DNA from: JACVRW01 sp963803245 | GTDB taxonomy: Bacteria > Actinomycetota > Thermoleophilia > Solirubrobacterales > Thermoleophilaceae | DNA: 64,000 nucleotides | NCBI GenBank assembly: GCA_963803245.1 | Contig: CAWDLI010000002.1 | Span: 62,001-126,000 of the forward strand | Direction: 5' to 3' | Shown: one piece after another, positions 18,145-25,665 of the stretch | How positions within the stretch are numbered: position 1 is the stretch's first letter | Layout of the letters: each line of letters begins with the position of its first letter | Translations under genes and position numbers: made by a program | Notes under the pieces: model-generated | Databases searched by the model: none | The model's input: only the letters and a program-made list of their open reading frames with translations | Told to the model about the DNA's origin: nothing

Positions 18145-18618
18145 CTATTCGCGCCCTCTCGTCGTCTCGAGCGCGGCGACGAGGATGGCGGCGGGGTTCT
18201 CGGACCCGTACCCGGGCAGGTCCTCGATGCAGTCGATCTGCACGAAGCCGTTCCGCTCATAGAAGGCGTGCGTCGCCTCGTAGGGCTCATAGTCCGCGGA
18301 CGGGTCCAGCGTCTTGACCTCGACCAGCGCGACGCCCTGGTCGCCCAGCGTGGCGAAGACGTCATCGAGCAGCCGGCTACCGAATCCCGCGTTGCGACGA
18401 CCAGGCTCGACGGCGATCCACAGGATCTCCGCTGCCCGCGGTGAGCGCCGGTCGACGACGACGAACCCAACGACCCTTTCGCCGTCGAGCGTGACCCATC
18501 CGTCATGGCGTGCCAGATCGCGTCGCACCCGGTCGGGAACGTCCTCGGTGAAGAAGTCCGGCAGCGCTCGAACGATCTCCAGGCAAGGTTTCAGGTCCTC
18601 GGGGCGAATGCCGCGCAC
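18145..18618 (-). CDS. GNAT family N-acetyltransferase
   Basis: 157 residues from a GTG start. The acetyl-CoA-binding motif appears as ILWIAVEPGRRNAGFGSRLL (motif A, Q/RxxGxG/A type). VRGIRPEDLKPCLEIVRALP precedes it, and YEATHAFYERNGFVQID follows as motif B. No substrate can be named. Open frame continues upstream, but that part is antisense to efp, so GTG 18618 is the better start. Confidence 0.75.
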   Translation of the reverse strand: MRGIRPEDLKPCLEIVRALPDFFTEDVPDRVRRDLARHDGWVTLDGERVVGFVVVDRRSPRAAEILWIAVEPGRRNAGFGSRLLDDVFATLGDQGVALVEVKTLDPSADYEPYEATHAFYERNGFVQIDCIEDLPGYGSENPAAILVAALETTRGRE

Positions 18619-18675
18619 CTCGTGGAGTCTCGCTGATCGTGTCGCAGGAGAGGTCGACCTAGGGCCGCGCGCGAC

Positions 18676-18681
18676 TACCCT
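18676..18681 (+). promoter_or_regulatory. -10 box of efp, leaderless
   Basis: TACCCT lies 7 nt before GTG 18689, placing the transcription start at or beside the start codon. The upstream GTCGAC at 18653 is only a weak -35 candidate. Confidence 0.45.
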
Positions 18682-18688
18682 TCCAGCC

Positions 18689-19249
18689 GTGGTCTCGACC
18701 AACCAGTTCAAGAACGGCATGCACGTGGAGGTTGACGGCACGATCTTCAAGATCGTGGAGTTCCAGCACGTCAAGCCGGGCAAGGGCGGCGCCTTCGTCC
18801 GCACGAAGCTCAAGCGCTCCCAGGACGGCGCCGTGATCGACAAGACCTTCCGCGCGGGAGAGAAGTTCCGCTCCGTGCGCACGGAGGCGCGCCGCATGCA
18901 GTTCCTCTACGCCGACGGCACCGACGCCCATCTCATGGACGCCGAGAGCTACGAGCAGATCGCGGTCCCCGAGGACCAACTGCGCGAGTCGCTCAAGTGG
19001 GTCGTGCCGAACGAGGAGGTCGAGGTCCTCTACATCGACGAGGCGCCACAGGACATCCAGGTGCCGAGCGCGGTGGAGCTGGCGGTGACCCAGACGGAGC
19101 CCGGCGTGCGCGGCGACACCGCCTCCGGCGGCGGCGACAAGCCCGCCACCCTCGAGTCCGGCGTGGTGGTGCGCGTGCCGCTCTTCGTGAACGAGGGCGA
19201 CCGCGTGCGTGTGGACACGCGGTCCGGCGAATACGTCTCACGGGCGTAG
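18689..19249 (+). CDS. efp: Translation elongation factor P
   Basis: 186-residue EF-P, which relieves ribosome stalling at polyproline. The KOW-like N-terminal domain reads STNQFKNGMHVEVDGTIFKI with Lys32 at the loop tip (KPGKGGAF). Two OB domains follow, ending VNEGDRVRVDTRSGEYVSRA, the standard EF-P C-terminus. It heads the efp-nusB-xseB-ispA-dxs run, with 12 nt to nusB, an efp-nusB order common in Gram-positive bacteria. Confidence 0.95.
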   Translation: MVSTNQFKNGMHVEVDGTIFKIVEFQHVKPGKGGAFVRTKLKRSQDGAVIDKTFRAGEKFRSVRTEARRMQFLYADGTDAHLMDAESYEQIAVPEDQLRESLKWVVPNEEVEVLYIDEAPQDIQVPSAVELAVTQTEPGVRGDTASGGGDKPATLESGVVVRVPLFVNEGDRVRVDTRSGEYVSRA

Positions 19250-19261
19250 CCCGGTACTACG

Positions 19262-19645
19262 GTGCGGCGCACGGATCAGCGACGAGCGGCGACCGTGGCC
19301 CTCTACCAGGCGGACGTGACCGGCAGGGTCGCCGAGGACCTGCTGGACCGTGACGCCAAGCAGTTCACGCGCGAGCTGGTGGAAGCCGTGGAGCGCGATC
19401 GCCCCGAGCTGGACGAGCTGATCGGCCGTCACGCTCAGGGCTGGTCGCTCGAGCGGATCGCTCCGCTCGAGCGCAACATCCTCCGCGTGGCCCTGGAGGA
19501 GCTGCTCCACCGTCCCGACGTGCCGGCCGAGGTGGCCATCGACGAGGCGGTGGAGGCGGCCAAGGAGCTCTGCTCAGCCGACGCTCCGGGGTTCGTGAAT
19601 GGCATCCTCGGGGCCGTGCACCGCGAGGAGGTGGCTCCCACGTGA
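19262..19645 (+). CDS. nusB: Transcription antitermination protein NusB
   Basis: 127-residue all-helical NusB, partner of NusE (S10) in rRNA antitermination. Family features are RRTDQRRAATVALYQADVT at the N-terminus, then WSLERIAPLERNILRVALEE and AIDEAVEAAKELCSADAPGFVNGILG. GTG start 12 nt after efp; the stop overlaps the xseB start (GTGA). Confidence 0.93.
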   Translation: MRRTDQRRAATVALYQADVTGRVAEDLLDRDAKQFTRELVEAVERDRPELDELIGRHAQGWSLERIAPLERNILRVALEELLHRPDVPAEVAIDEAVEAAKELCSADAPGFVNGILGAVHREEVAPT

Positions 19646-19842
19646 ACCAGCCCGACGCGCTCGAGCAGCTCGTGACCGAGCTCGAGCACGTGGCCGAGCA
19701 GCTGCGTTCCGGCGATCTCGCTCCCGACGCGGCAGCCGAGCTCGTGCAGCGCAGCGCCGACCTCGCCAGCCGGCTCGGCTCGGAGCTCGACGCTCGCGGC
19801 CGCTCGGCCGGTCGGATCGAGGGCCAGGAGCGTCTGCTCTGA
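19642..19842 (+). CDS. xseB: Exodeoxyribonuclease VII small subunit
   Basis: 66-residue coiled-coil protein matching XseB: LEQLVTELEHVAEQLRSGDL, then LVQRSADLASRLGSELDARG. XseB binds XseA to form the single-strand exonuclease ExoVII. Translationally coupled to nusB (GTGA overlap) and 2 nt from ispA. The large subunit gene, normally adjacent, is not in this window. Confidence 0.75.
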   Translation: MNQPDALEQLVTELEHVAEQLRSGDLAPDAAAELVQRSADLASRLGSELDARGRSAGRIEGQERLL

Positions 19843-19844
19843 CG

Positions 19845-20714
19845 GTGGAGGCACCGGCGTACCCGGTGGAGCTGCAGCAGCGGGTGGACGGCTTTCTCGC
19901 GGGTCTGCGCTTCGGGGCCAGTGCCCACACCGCGCGGCTCGAGGAGGCCATGCGCTACTCGCTGCTGGCCGGCGGCAAGCGCATCCGCCCGGTGCTGGCG
20001 CTCGCCACCGCCGAGGCGCTCGGCCGCGACCCGGAGGAGGTCCTTCCGATCGCGGCCTCGATCGAGATGATCCACACCTATTCGCTGATCCATGACGACC
20101 TGCCGGCCATGGACGACGACGAACTGCGGCGCGGCAAGCCCACCTGCCACGTCGCGTTCGGCGAGGACGTGGCGATCCTCGCCGGCGACGGCCTCTTCGC
20201 CGAGGCGCTGCGCCTGGCGCTCGGCGAGCAGCAGGGCGAGCCCGGGGCGGTGCTCGCGGCGGTGCGGGAGATCGTCGGGGCCGCGGGAGTCGAGGGCATG
20301 GTCGGCGGCCAGTTCCTGGACGTCGGCGGGCCCACCGGCGCGGACCTCCGCCGCATCCACGAGCTGAAGACGGGCGCGCTGATCGCAGCGTCGGTCGGCG
20401 CGATCCTGGCGCTCGAGGGGTCGGCGGGACCTGCCACAATCCCGTACCGGCGCTTCGCGGCCGAGCTTGGCGTGGTGTTCCAGATCGTCGACGACATCCT
20501 CGACGTGACGGGAGACGAGGCGGAGCTCGGGAAGCCGCGCGGCTCCGACGAGCGCCATGGAAAGGCGACCTACGTGAGCGTGTTCGGACTCGAGCGGGCG
20601 AGAGAGCTGGCAAGGACCTCGCACGCGGAGGCCCGCGCGGCGCTGGCGGAGGCCGAGGGCGACACCCGCCGCCTGGGGCAGATCGCCGACTACATACTCA
20701 CCCGGACCACATGA
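19845..20714 (+). CDS. ispA: Polyprenyl (geranyl/farnesyl) diphosphate synthase
   Basis: 289-residue trans-isoprenyl diphosphate synthase that condenses IPP with allylic diphosphates. The first aspartate-rich motif is DDLPAMDDDELRRG near residue 84, and the second is DDILDVTGDEAELGK near residue 216. GGKRIRP near the N-terminus is also typical. The bulky residues before the first motif (IHTYSLIHDD) fit short-chain products such as FPP or GGPP. GTG start 2 nt after xseB; the stop overlaps dxs by 4 nt. Confidence 0.9.
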   Translation: MEAPAYPVELQQRVDGFLAGLRFGASAHTARLEEAMRYSLLAGGKRIRPVLALATAEALGRDPEEVLPIAASIEMIHTYSLIHDDLPAMDDDELRRGKPTCHVAFGEDVAILAGDGLFAEALRLALGEQQGEPGAVLAAVREIVGAAGVEGMVGGQFLDVGGPTGADLRRIHELKTGALIAASVGAILALEGSAGPATIPYRRFAAELGVVFQIVDDILDVTGDEAELGKPRGSDERHGKATYVSVFGLERARELARTSHAEARAALAEAEGDTRRLGQIADYILTRTT

Positions 20715-22660
20715 CCAAGCTCATCGACCAGATCGACGGCCCGGCCGACCTGAAGAGCCTCGACGACGACCAGCTGCAGCAGGTGGCGCAGGAGGTCCGC
20801 GAGCTGATCATCGACACGATCGGCGAGATCGGCGGCCACTTCGGCGCCAACCTCGGCACCTGCGAGATGGCGGTGGCCCTTCACTCGCTGCTCGATTCGC
20901 CGCGCGACAAGGTCCTCTGGGACGTGGGCCACCAGGCCTACCCCCACAAGGTCCTCACAGGGCGCCGCGACAGCCTCCACACGATCCGCAAGTACGGCGG
21001 CCTCGCTCCGTTCTGCTCGATCGACGAGTCCGAGCACGACCCGATGGGAGCCGGGCACGCGTCGACCTCGGTGTCCTATGCGGTCGGCATGAAGGAGGCC
21101 ATGTGCCGCGGCGTTTCCGAGGACGGCCGCGTGGTGGCCGTGATCGGCGACGGCGCGCTCACGGGAGGGGTGGCCTTCGAGGCACTCCACAACGCGGGCG
21201 GGATGGGCGTGCCGATCGTGATCGTGGTGAACGACAACGGCATGTCGATCGCCCCCAACGTGGGCGCCCTCTCGCGCTACTTCAACCGCATGCGGCTCAA
21301 TCCCAAGCTGTACCACGCCCGTGAGGACGCAGAGGTGGCGCTCACGCGGCTGCCCGCCGGCATCGGCAAGCGCATCGAGCGCCTGGGCCCGATCCTGAAG
21401 GAGTCGCTCAAGGCCTACTGGGCGCCCGGTCTCATCTTCGAGGAGCTCGACCTGGCCTACGTGGGCGTGATCGACGGCCACGACGTGAAGGCGCTTCGCG
21501 AGGCGATCGGCGAGGCGCTCGAGGCGGACCGGCCGGTCGTCGTGCACTGCAAGACGGTGAAGGGGAAGGGCTTCGCCCCGGCCGAGGACGGCGGGCTCGA
21601 GGGCATGGAGCAGTGGCACGCGGCCAAGCCGGGGTCGATCGTCAACGGCGCCGCGGCGCCCGGCAAGCGCTTCTCGCACAAGGAGCCGGCGAAGCCGGTC
21701 CCGCCGCAGTACACGACCGTCTTCGGTAACGCGCTCGTGGCGGAGTGCCGCCGCGACGACCGGGTCGTGGGCATCACCGCCGCGATGAACTCCGGCACCG
21801 GCCTCAACATCCTCCAGAAGGAGCTTCCCGAGCGCTACTACGACGTGGGCATCGCGGAGCAGCACGCGATCCTCTTCGCCGCGGGGCTGGCTCTCGAGGG
21901 CGCCAAGCCGGTGGCGGCGATCTACTCGACCTTCCTTCAGCGCGCCTACGACCAGATCGTCCACGACGTCTGCCTCCAGCGCCTGAACGTGGTGTTCGCG
22001 ATGGACCGCGCCGGCCTGGTCGGCGACGACGGCCCCACCCATCACGGAGCCTTCGACATCTCCTATCTCCGCTGCCTCCCCAACATCGTGCTGATGGCGC
22101 CGCGCGACGAGGCTCTGCTCGGGGACATGCTCCACACCGCCCTCCTGTACGACGACGGGCCGGTGGCTCTGCGCTATCCCCGCGGCGAGGCCGAGGGCGT
22201 TGCGCTGCCCGACAGCCCGCGCCTGCTCGAGATCGGGCAAGGCGAGCTGCTGCGCGAGGGCGAGCGGGTGGCCCTGCTCGGGTACGGCTACGGCGTGTCC
22301 GTGGCGCTCGGCGCGGCCGACGTGCTGAGCGAGGCCCACGGATTGGACGCGACCGTGGCCGACGCGCGCTTCGCCAAGCCGCTCGACACGGGGCTCGTGG
22401 AGCGGCTCGCCGCCGACCACGACGTGCTCGTGACCGTGGAGGAGAACGTGCTGGCCGGCGGCTTCGGCTCCGCGGTGCTGGAGGAGCTGGCCGACCGCGA
22501 CCTGCTCGGCGGCACGCGCGTCCTGCGGCTCGGGCTGCCTGACCGCTACGTGACTCACGGCAAGCCGGCGTTGCTGCGGGAAGAGGTCGGGCTCACCCCC
22601 GAGGCGGTGGCCGAGCGCGTGGCCGAGGCAGTGCTCGAGCCCAGCGGCGCGCTGGCCTAG
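20711..22660 (+). CDS. dxs: 1-deoxy-D-xylulose-5-phosphate synthase
   Basis: 649-residue thiamine-diphosphate enzyme making DXP from pyruvate and glyceraldehyde-3-phosphate, the first step of the MEP pathway. The N-terminal half holds DVGHQAYPHKVLTGR and the TPP-binding GDGALTGG near residue 148. The middle domain holds the catalytic glutamate in DVGIAEQHA near residue 380. The C-terminal domain ends LPDRYVTHGKPALLREEVGL. Coupled to ispA (ATGA), so precursor supply and chain elongation are co-expressed. Confidence 0.95.
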   Translation: MTKLIDQIDGPADLKSLDDDQLQQVAQEVRELIIDTIGEIGGHFGANLGTCEMAVALHSLLDSPRDKVLWDVGHQAYPHKVLTGRRDSLHTIRKYGGLAPFCSIDESEHDPMGAGHASTSVSYAVGMKEAMCRGVSEDGRVVAVIGDGALTGGVAFEALHNAGGMGVPIVIVVNDNGMSIAPNVGALSRYFNRMRLNPKLYHAREDAEVALTRLPAGIGKRIERLGPILKESLKAYWAPGLIFEELDLAYVGVIDGHDVKALREAIGEALEADRPVVVHCKTVKGKGFAPAEDGGLEGMEQWHAAKPGSIVNGAAAPGKRFSHKEPAKPVPPQYTTVFGNALVAECRRDDRVVGITAAMNSGTGLNILQKELPERYYDVGIAEQHAILFAAGLALEGAKPVAAIYSTFLQRAYDQIVHDVCLQRLNVVFAMDRAGLVGDDGPTHHGAFDISYLRCLPNIVLMAPRDEALLGDMLHTALLYDDGPVALRYPRGEAEGVALPDSPRLLEIGQGELLREGERVALLGYGYGVSVALGAADVLSEAHGLDATVADARFAKPLDTGLVERLAADHDVLVTVEENVLAGGFGSAVLEELADRDLLGGTRVLRLGLPDRYVTHGKPALLREEVGLTPEAVAERVAEAVLEPSGALA

Positions 22661-23148
22661 CCGGCGCCGCGTAGCTCGATCCGCGGCTCGATCGCGACGG
22701 CGCTCTTCAGGCTGTTCGCGATGTAGCAGTGCTCGTGCGCAGTGTGGAGCAGCTTGCGCACGCGCTCCTCAATGGTGCCGGAGGAGGCCACGACGATCCT
22801 CGGCCTCAGCGTTATCTCGGTCACGCTCGTGGGCTCGACGTCGGTGGGCATCAGCCCGGTGGCGGAATCCTCGTACTCGACCACGTCGATGCGCGCCTTG
22901 GCGGCCAGGTGCAGGAACCACAGCATCTGGCAGGAAGAGGCCGCCATCACGAGCAGCTGCTCTGGGTTCAGCTGGCTCGGGTCCCCCTTGGCCTCGCCGG
23001 TCGTGAGCACGACCTCCTGCTCGGCGGGAGGCGCCGTGGCGGAGTGGGCGCGGTCGTAGCCCTCCCAGCCGAGTCCGGTGGACCCGCTCCAGCGCAGCTC
23101 GACCTCGTAACGGTGGGCGTCCGGGGTCACCGGGCAGAATCCTGGCAT
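22657..23148 (-). CDS. OsmC/Ohr family protein
   Basis: 163-residue OsmC-like protein. The two peroxide-reactive cysteines are visible: AASSCQMLWFLHLAAKARI and AHEHCYIANSLKSAV. LNPEQLLVMAASSC is the family core. Members reduce organic hydroperoxides or have related redox roles. The assumed ATG shares the CATG tetranucleotide with the divergent gene's start; GTG 23130 is an alternative. The 3' end overlaps dxs by 4 nt, tail to tail. Confidence 0.85.
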   Translation of the reverse strand: MPGFCPVTPDAHRYEVELRWSGSTGLGWEGYDRAHSATAPPAEQEVVLTTGEAKGDPSQLNPEQLLVMAASSCQMLWFLHLAAKARIDVVEYEDSATGLMPTDVEPTSVTEITLRPRIVVASSGTIEERVRKLLHTAHEHCYIANSLKSAVAIEPRIELRGAG

Positions 23149-23398
23149 GACCGAGGTACTACAAGTCGTCGGGGCCGTGTTCATCCTGATCGCGTTCGCC
23201 GCCATCCAACGCGGGACGATGGAGCCCCACGCCCGGTCGTACCTGGTGCTCAACCTGGTGGGCGGGCTGGTCCTGGGCTACGTGGCCGTGGCGGAGAAGG
23301 ACTGGGGCTTCCTCCTGCTCGAGACCGTCTGGACGATCGTGTCGGCGTGGGGTCTCCTACAGGTGATGCGCGGCAGGCCGCCCACGCCCGCTCACTGA
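23147..23398 (+). CDS. CBU_0592-like small membrane protein
   Basis: 83 residues with three hydrophobic segments (VVGAVFILIAFAAIQ, then VLNLVGGLVLGYVAVAEKDW and LLETVWTIVSAWGLLQ). The pattern matches the CBU_0592-like domain, a small membrane family of unknown role. A -10-like CAGAAT ends 6 nt before ATG 23147, suggesting a leaderless message. Followed at once by a strong hairpin. Confidence 0.65.
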   Translation: MTEVLQVVGAVFILIAFAAIQRGTMEPHARSYLVLNLVGGLVLGYVAVAEKDWGFLLLETVWTIVSAWGLLQVMRGRPPTPAH

Positions 23399-23410
23399 CC
23401 CTCAGAAGAG

Positions 23411-23438
23411 AAACGGCCCCGCCGAAGCGGGGCCGTTT
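23411..23438. terminator. Strong hairpin after the CBU_0592-like gene
   Basis: AAACGGCCCCGC, loop CGAA, GCGGGGCCGTTT: a perfect 12-bp stem, with an outer CTCAG/CTGAG pair around it. The 3' arm ends in only three T, so it is an intrinsic-terminator-like structure without a long U-tract. It lies between convergent genes and may serve both strands. Confidence 0.7.
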
Positions 23439-23482
23439 CCTGAGGGAGGAGTGATGCGATATGTGATCTGGGAGAGGAAGTC

Positions 23483-23842
23483 TTAGTAGCCGCTTGAGCT
23501 GTACCGCGTGACCGCGGTGACCACCAGCGCGGCAAGGCCGGTGACGCCGAAGAGAACCATCGCGCCGAGGTCGCCGACCGCGCCGAACGCGACGGCGGAG
23601 AGGACGAGGCCCACTCCCAGCCCGCGGTCGTAAACCGCGTGAGCCGAGATCGGGATCGTGCCGCGCCCGGCGGGCTCGGTGCCCGCCAGTGCCAGCGCCA
23701 CGCAGAGGGCGCCGACGATGACGCCGGTCATCCCGGCCGCGATCCCGAGGCCGAAGCCGATGGGGGCCACGATCAGGGAGGTCCCGACGAGCATCAGGAG
23801 TCCTGCGCGGAGAGAGGGCGATATGAGTCTGGCCAGGGTCAC
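23483..23842 (-). CDS. Small four-helix membrane protein of unknown function
   Basis: 119 residues from GTG 23842. Four hydrophobic segments are clear: AGLLMLVGTSLIVAPIGFGL, AAGMTGVIVGALCVALALAG, VGLVLSAVAFGAV and MVLFGVTGLAALVVTAV. A conserved-looking loop, SAHAVYDRGLG, separates the halves. No known enzyme motif. It is divergent from tlyA and faces the 23411 hairpin with its 3' end. Confidence 0.55.
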   Translation of the reverse strand: MTLARLISPSLRAGLLMLVGTSLIVAPIGFGLGIAAGMTGVIVGALCVALALAGTEPAGRGTIPISAHAVYDRGLGVGLVLSAVAFGAVGDLGAMVLFGVTGLAALVVTAVTRYSSSGY

Positions 23843-23959
23843 GTGATTGAGGCTACGGCCGCCGGGCGGGCCCTGTGTGAGGTCGCTCACACTGTCGATT
23901 GCGATCGTGGCGGAAGCCGCCGGCTCGGCCGGCGGCGCACCGATGCCATTCCCCCTGGG

Positions 23960-23965
23960 TACCCT
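23960..23965 (+). promoter_or_regulatory. -10 box of the tlyA-nadK-recN run
   Basis: TACCCT ends 6 nt before GTG 23972, implying a leaderless tlyA message. Confidence 0.45.
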
Positions 23966-23971
23966 GCGCCG

Positions 23972-24760
23972 GTGGCGAAGGTCCGACTCGACTCGCTGCT
24001 CGCCGACCGCGGGCTCTACGAGAGCCGTTCGCGTGCGGCGGCGGCTGTGATGGCGGGTGACGTCCAGGTCGGAGACCGGCCGGCGGCCAAGCCGGGACAG
24101 CTCGTGGCCGACGACGCCGATCTCTCCGTGGCGACCCAGGCCCGGTACGTGTCCCGGGGCGGGATCAAGCTCGAGAACGCCCTGGAGGCCCTGGGCGTGA
24201 GCGCGGAGGGCCGTCTCTGCCTCGACGTAGGCGCCTCCACCGGCGGGTTCACCGATTGCCTGCTCCAGCACGGCGCGGCGGCTGTCACGGCGCTCGACGT
24301 CGCGTACGGGGAGCTCCACTGGCGCATCCGCCAGGACCCGCGCGTGACGGTCATCGAGCGCAGCAACGCCCGCTCGCTCGACGCGGACGCGCTGCCGTAC
24401 CGGCCTGACCTCATCGTCGTCGACGTGTCGTTCATCTCGCTGGCGAAGGTGCTCCCCGCGGTCCTCGCGGCGGCGGCGCCCGCCTACGACTGTCTCGCGC
24501 TCGTGAAGCCGCAGTTCGAGGTGGGGCGCGGCCGGGTCGGCAAGGGTGGCGTGGTCCACTCGGCGGACGACCGCCGCGGCGCGCTGGTGGCGGCCGGGCA
24601 CGAGGCCCGCGAACACCTCGGCGCGACCGTGCTGGGCTACGCCGCGTCCGGGCTGCCGGGTCCGGCGGGCAACCTCGAGAGCTTCATCTGGCTGGCCGAG
24701 GCGACGCGAGCGGGGGGCGTGGACGATCTCGATGCTGCCGCGCGGAGGGCGGAGCCGTGA
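23972..24760 (+). CDS. tlyA: TlyA family rRNA 2'-O-methyltransferase
   Basis: 262 residues: an N-terminal S4 RNA-binding domain (RLDSLLADRGLYESRSRAAAA) and an FtsJ-like methyltransferase domain with the SAM motif LDVGASTGGFTDCLLQHGA. A KDK(E)-type set is suggested by VSRGGIKLENAL and VKPQFEVGRG. In mycobacteria TlyA methylates 16S and 23S rRNA and affects capreomycin sensitivity. The stop overlaps the nadK start by 4 nt; the order tlyA-nadK-recN is classic for actinobacteria. Confidence 0.92.
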   Translation: MAKVRLDSLLADRGLYESRSRAAAAVMAGDVQVGDRPAAKPGQLVADDADLSVATQARYVSRGGIKLENALEALGVSAEGRLCLDVGASTGGFTDCLLQHGAAAVTALDVAYGELHWRIRQDPRVTVIERSNARSLDADALPYRPDLIVVDVSFISLAKVLPAVLAAAAPAYDCLALVKPQFEVGRGRVGKGGVVHSADDRRGALVAAGHEAREHLGATVLGYAASGLPGPAGNLESFIWLAEATRAGGVDDLDAAARRAEP

Positions 24761-25617
24761 ACGAGCGACCGCGGTCGGTCACCGTGTTCAGCCACAGCCG
24801 CATCGCACAGACCGCCCAGGCGCTCGAGACCGTGATCAGGCTCGCGCGGGAGGCCGGGGTGGAGGTCCGGATCCCGGCCGCCGAGGCTGAGAAGCACGGT
24901 CTGGAGCCGCAGGAGGGCGTGGTGCTGGATGCCGACCCGGCCGATCCCACCGACCTCGCGATCGCGCTCGGAGGCGACGGCACCATCCTCGCGGCGCTGC
25001 GCAACTACGCCGGGCGCTCGGTCCCGGTGTTCGCCGTCAACTACGGAGCGATCGGGTTCCTGGCCACCGTGGAGCCGGACGAGCTGGAGGAGGGGCTCAG
25101 GCACGCCCTCGCCGGCGGGTTCGACGTCATGAATCTCCCGGTTCTCGTGGCCCAGACCGCCCAGGGCGAGCAGGTCGGGATCAACGACCTGTCCTTCCAC
25201 CGCCGCCAGAGCGGCCGCGTGGCGGAGCTGGCCTACAGCGTGGACGGGCACGACCTGGGCGAGGTGCGCTGCGACGGGCTCGTGGTGGCCACCCCGGCTG
25301 GATCCACCGGCTACAACCTCGCGAACGGCGGGCCGGTGCTGGCGTGGGGGGTGGAGGGCTTCGTGGTGTCCTTCATCGCGCCGCACACGCTCACGGCCCG
25401 CGCCCTGGTGGTGGCTCCCGGCGACGTCCTCGAGGTCACCAACCGCTCCGAGAACGAGGCGGTCGACCTCACCACCGACGGGCGAACCGCCTGCTCGGTG
25501 GCCCCCCAGGCGAGCGTGTCCATCCGCCTGCGGCGCCATTCCGCGCTGCTGGCGCAGCCCCTGGGTGCGACTTTCTACACGCGCCTGCGCGACAAGTTCG
25601 GCCGTCTGTCCTTCTGA
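24757..25617 (+). CDS. nadK: NAD kinase
   Basis: 286-residue ATP-NAD kinase that makes NADP. The GGDGT motif sits at about residues 72-75 (ALGGDGTILAA), followed by NYGAIGFLA and the substrate-site segment PAGSTGYNLANGGPVL. The C-terminal FYTRLRDKFGRLSF is typical of actinobacterial enzymes. GTG start coupled to tlyA; 48 nt to recN. Confidence 0.95.
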   Translation: MNERPRSVTVFSHSRIAQTAQALETVIRLAREAGVEVRIPAAEAEKHGLEPQEGVVLDADPADPTDLAIALGGDGTILAALRNYAGRSVPVFAVNYGAIGFLATVEPDELEEGLRHALAGGFDVMNLPVLVAQTAQGEQVGINDLSFHRRQSGRVAELAYSVDGHDLGEVRCDGLVVATPAGSTGYNLANGGPVLAWGVEGFVVSFIAPHTLTARALVVAPGDVLEVTNRSENEAVDLTTDGRTACSVAPQASVSIRLRRHSALLAQPLGATFYTRLRDKFGRLSF

Positions 25618-25665
25618 GGCGCCTGCCCCGGCCGCTCCGTCGGCACCCGCTGGTAGACCTGCTCC

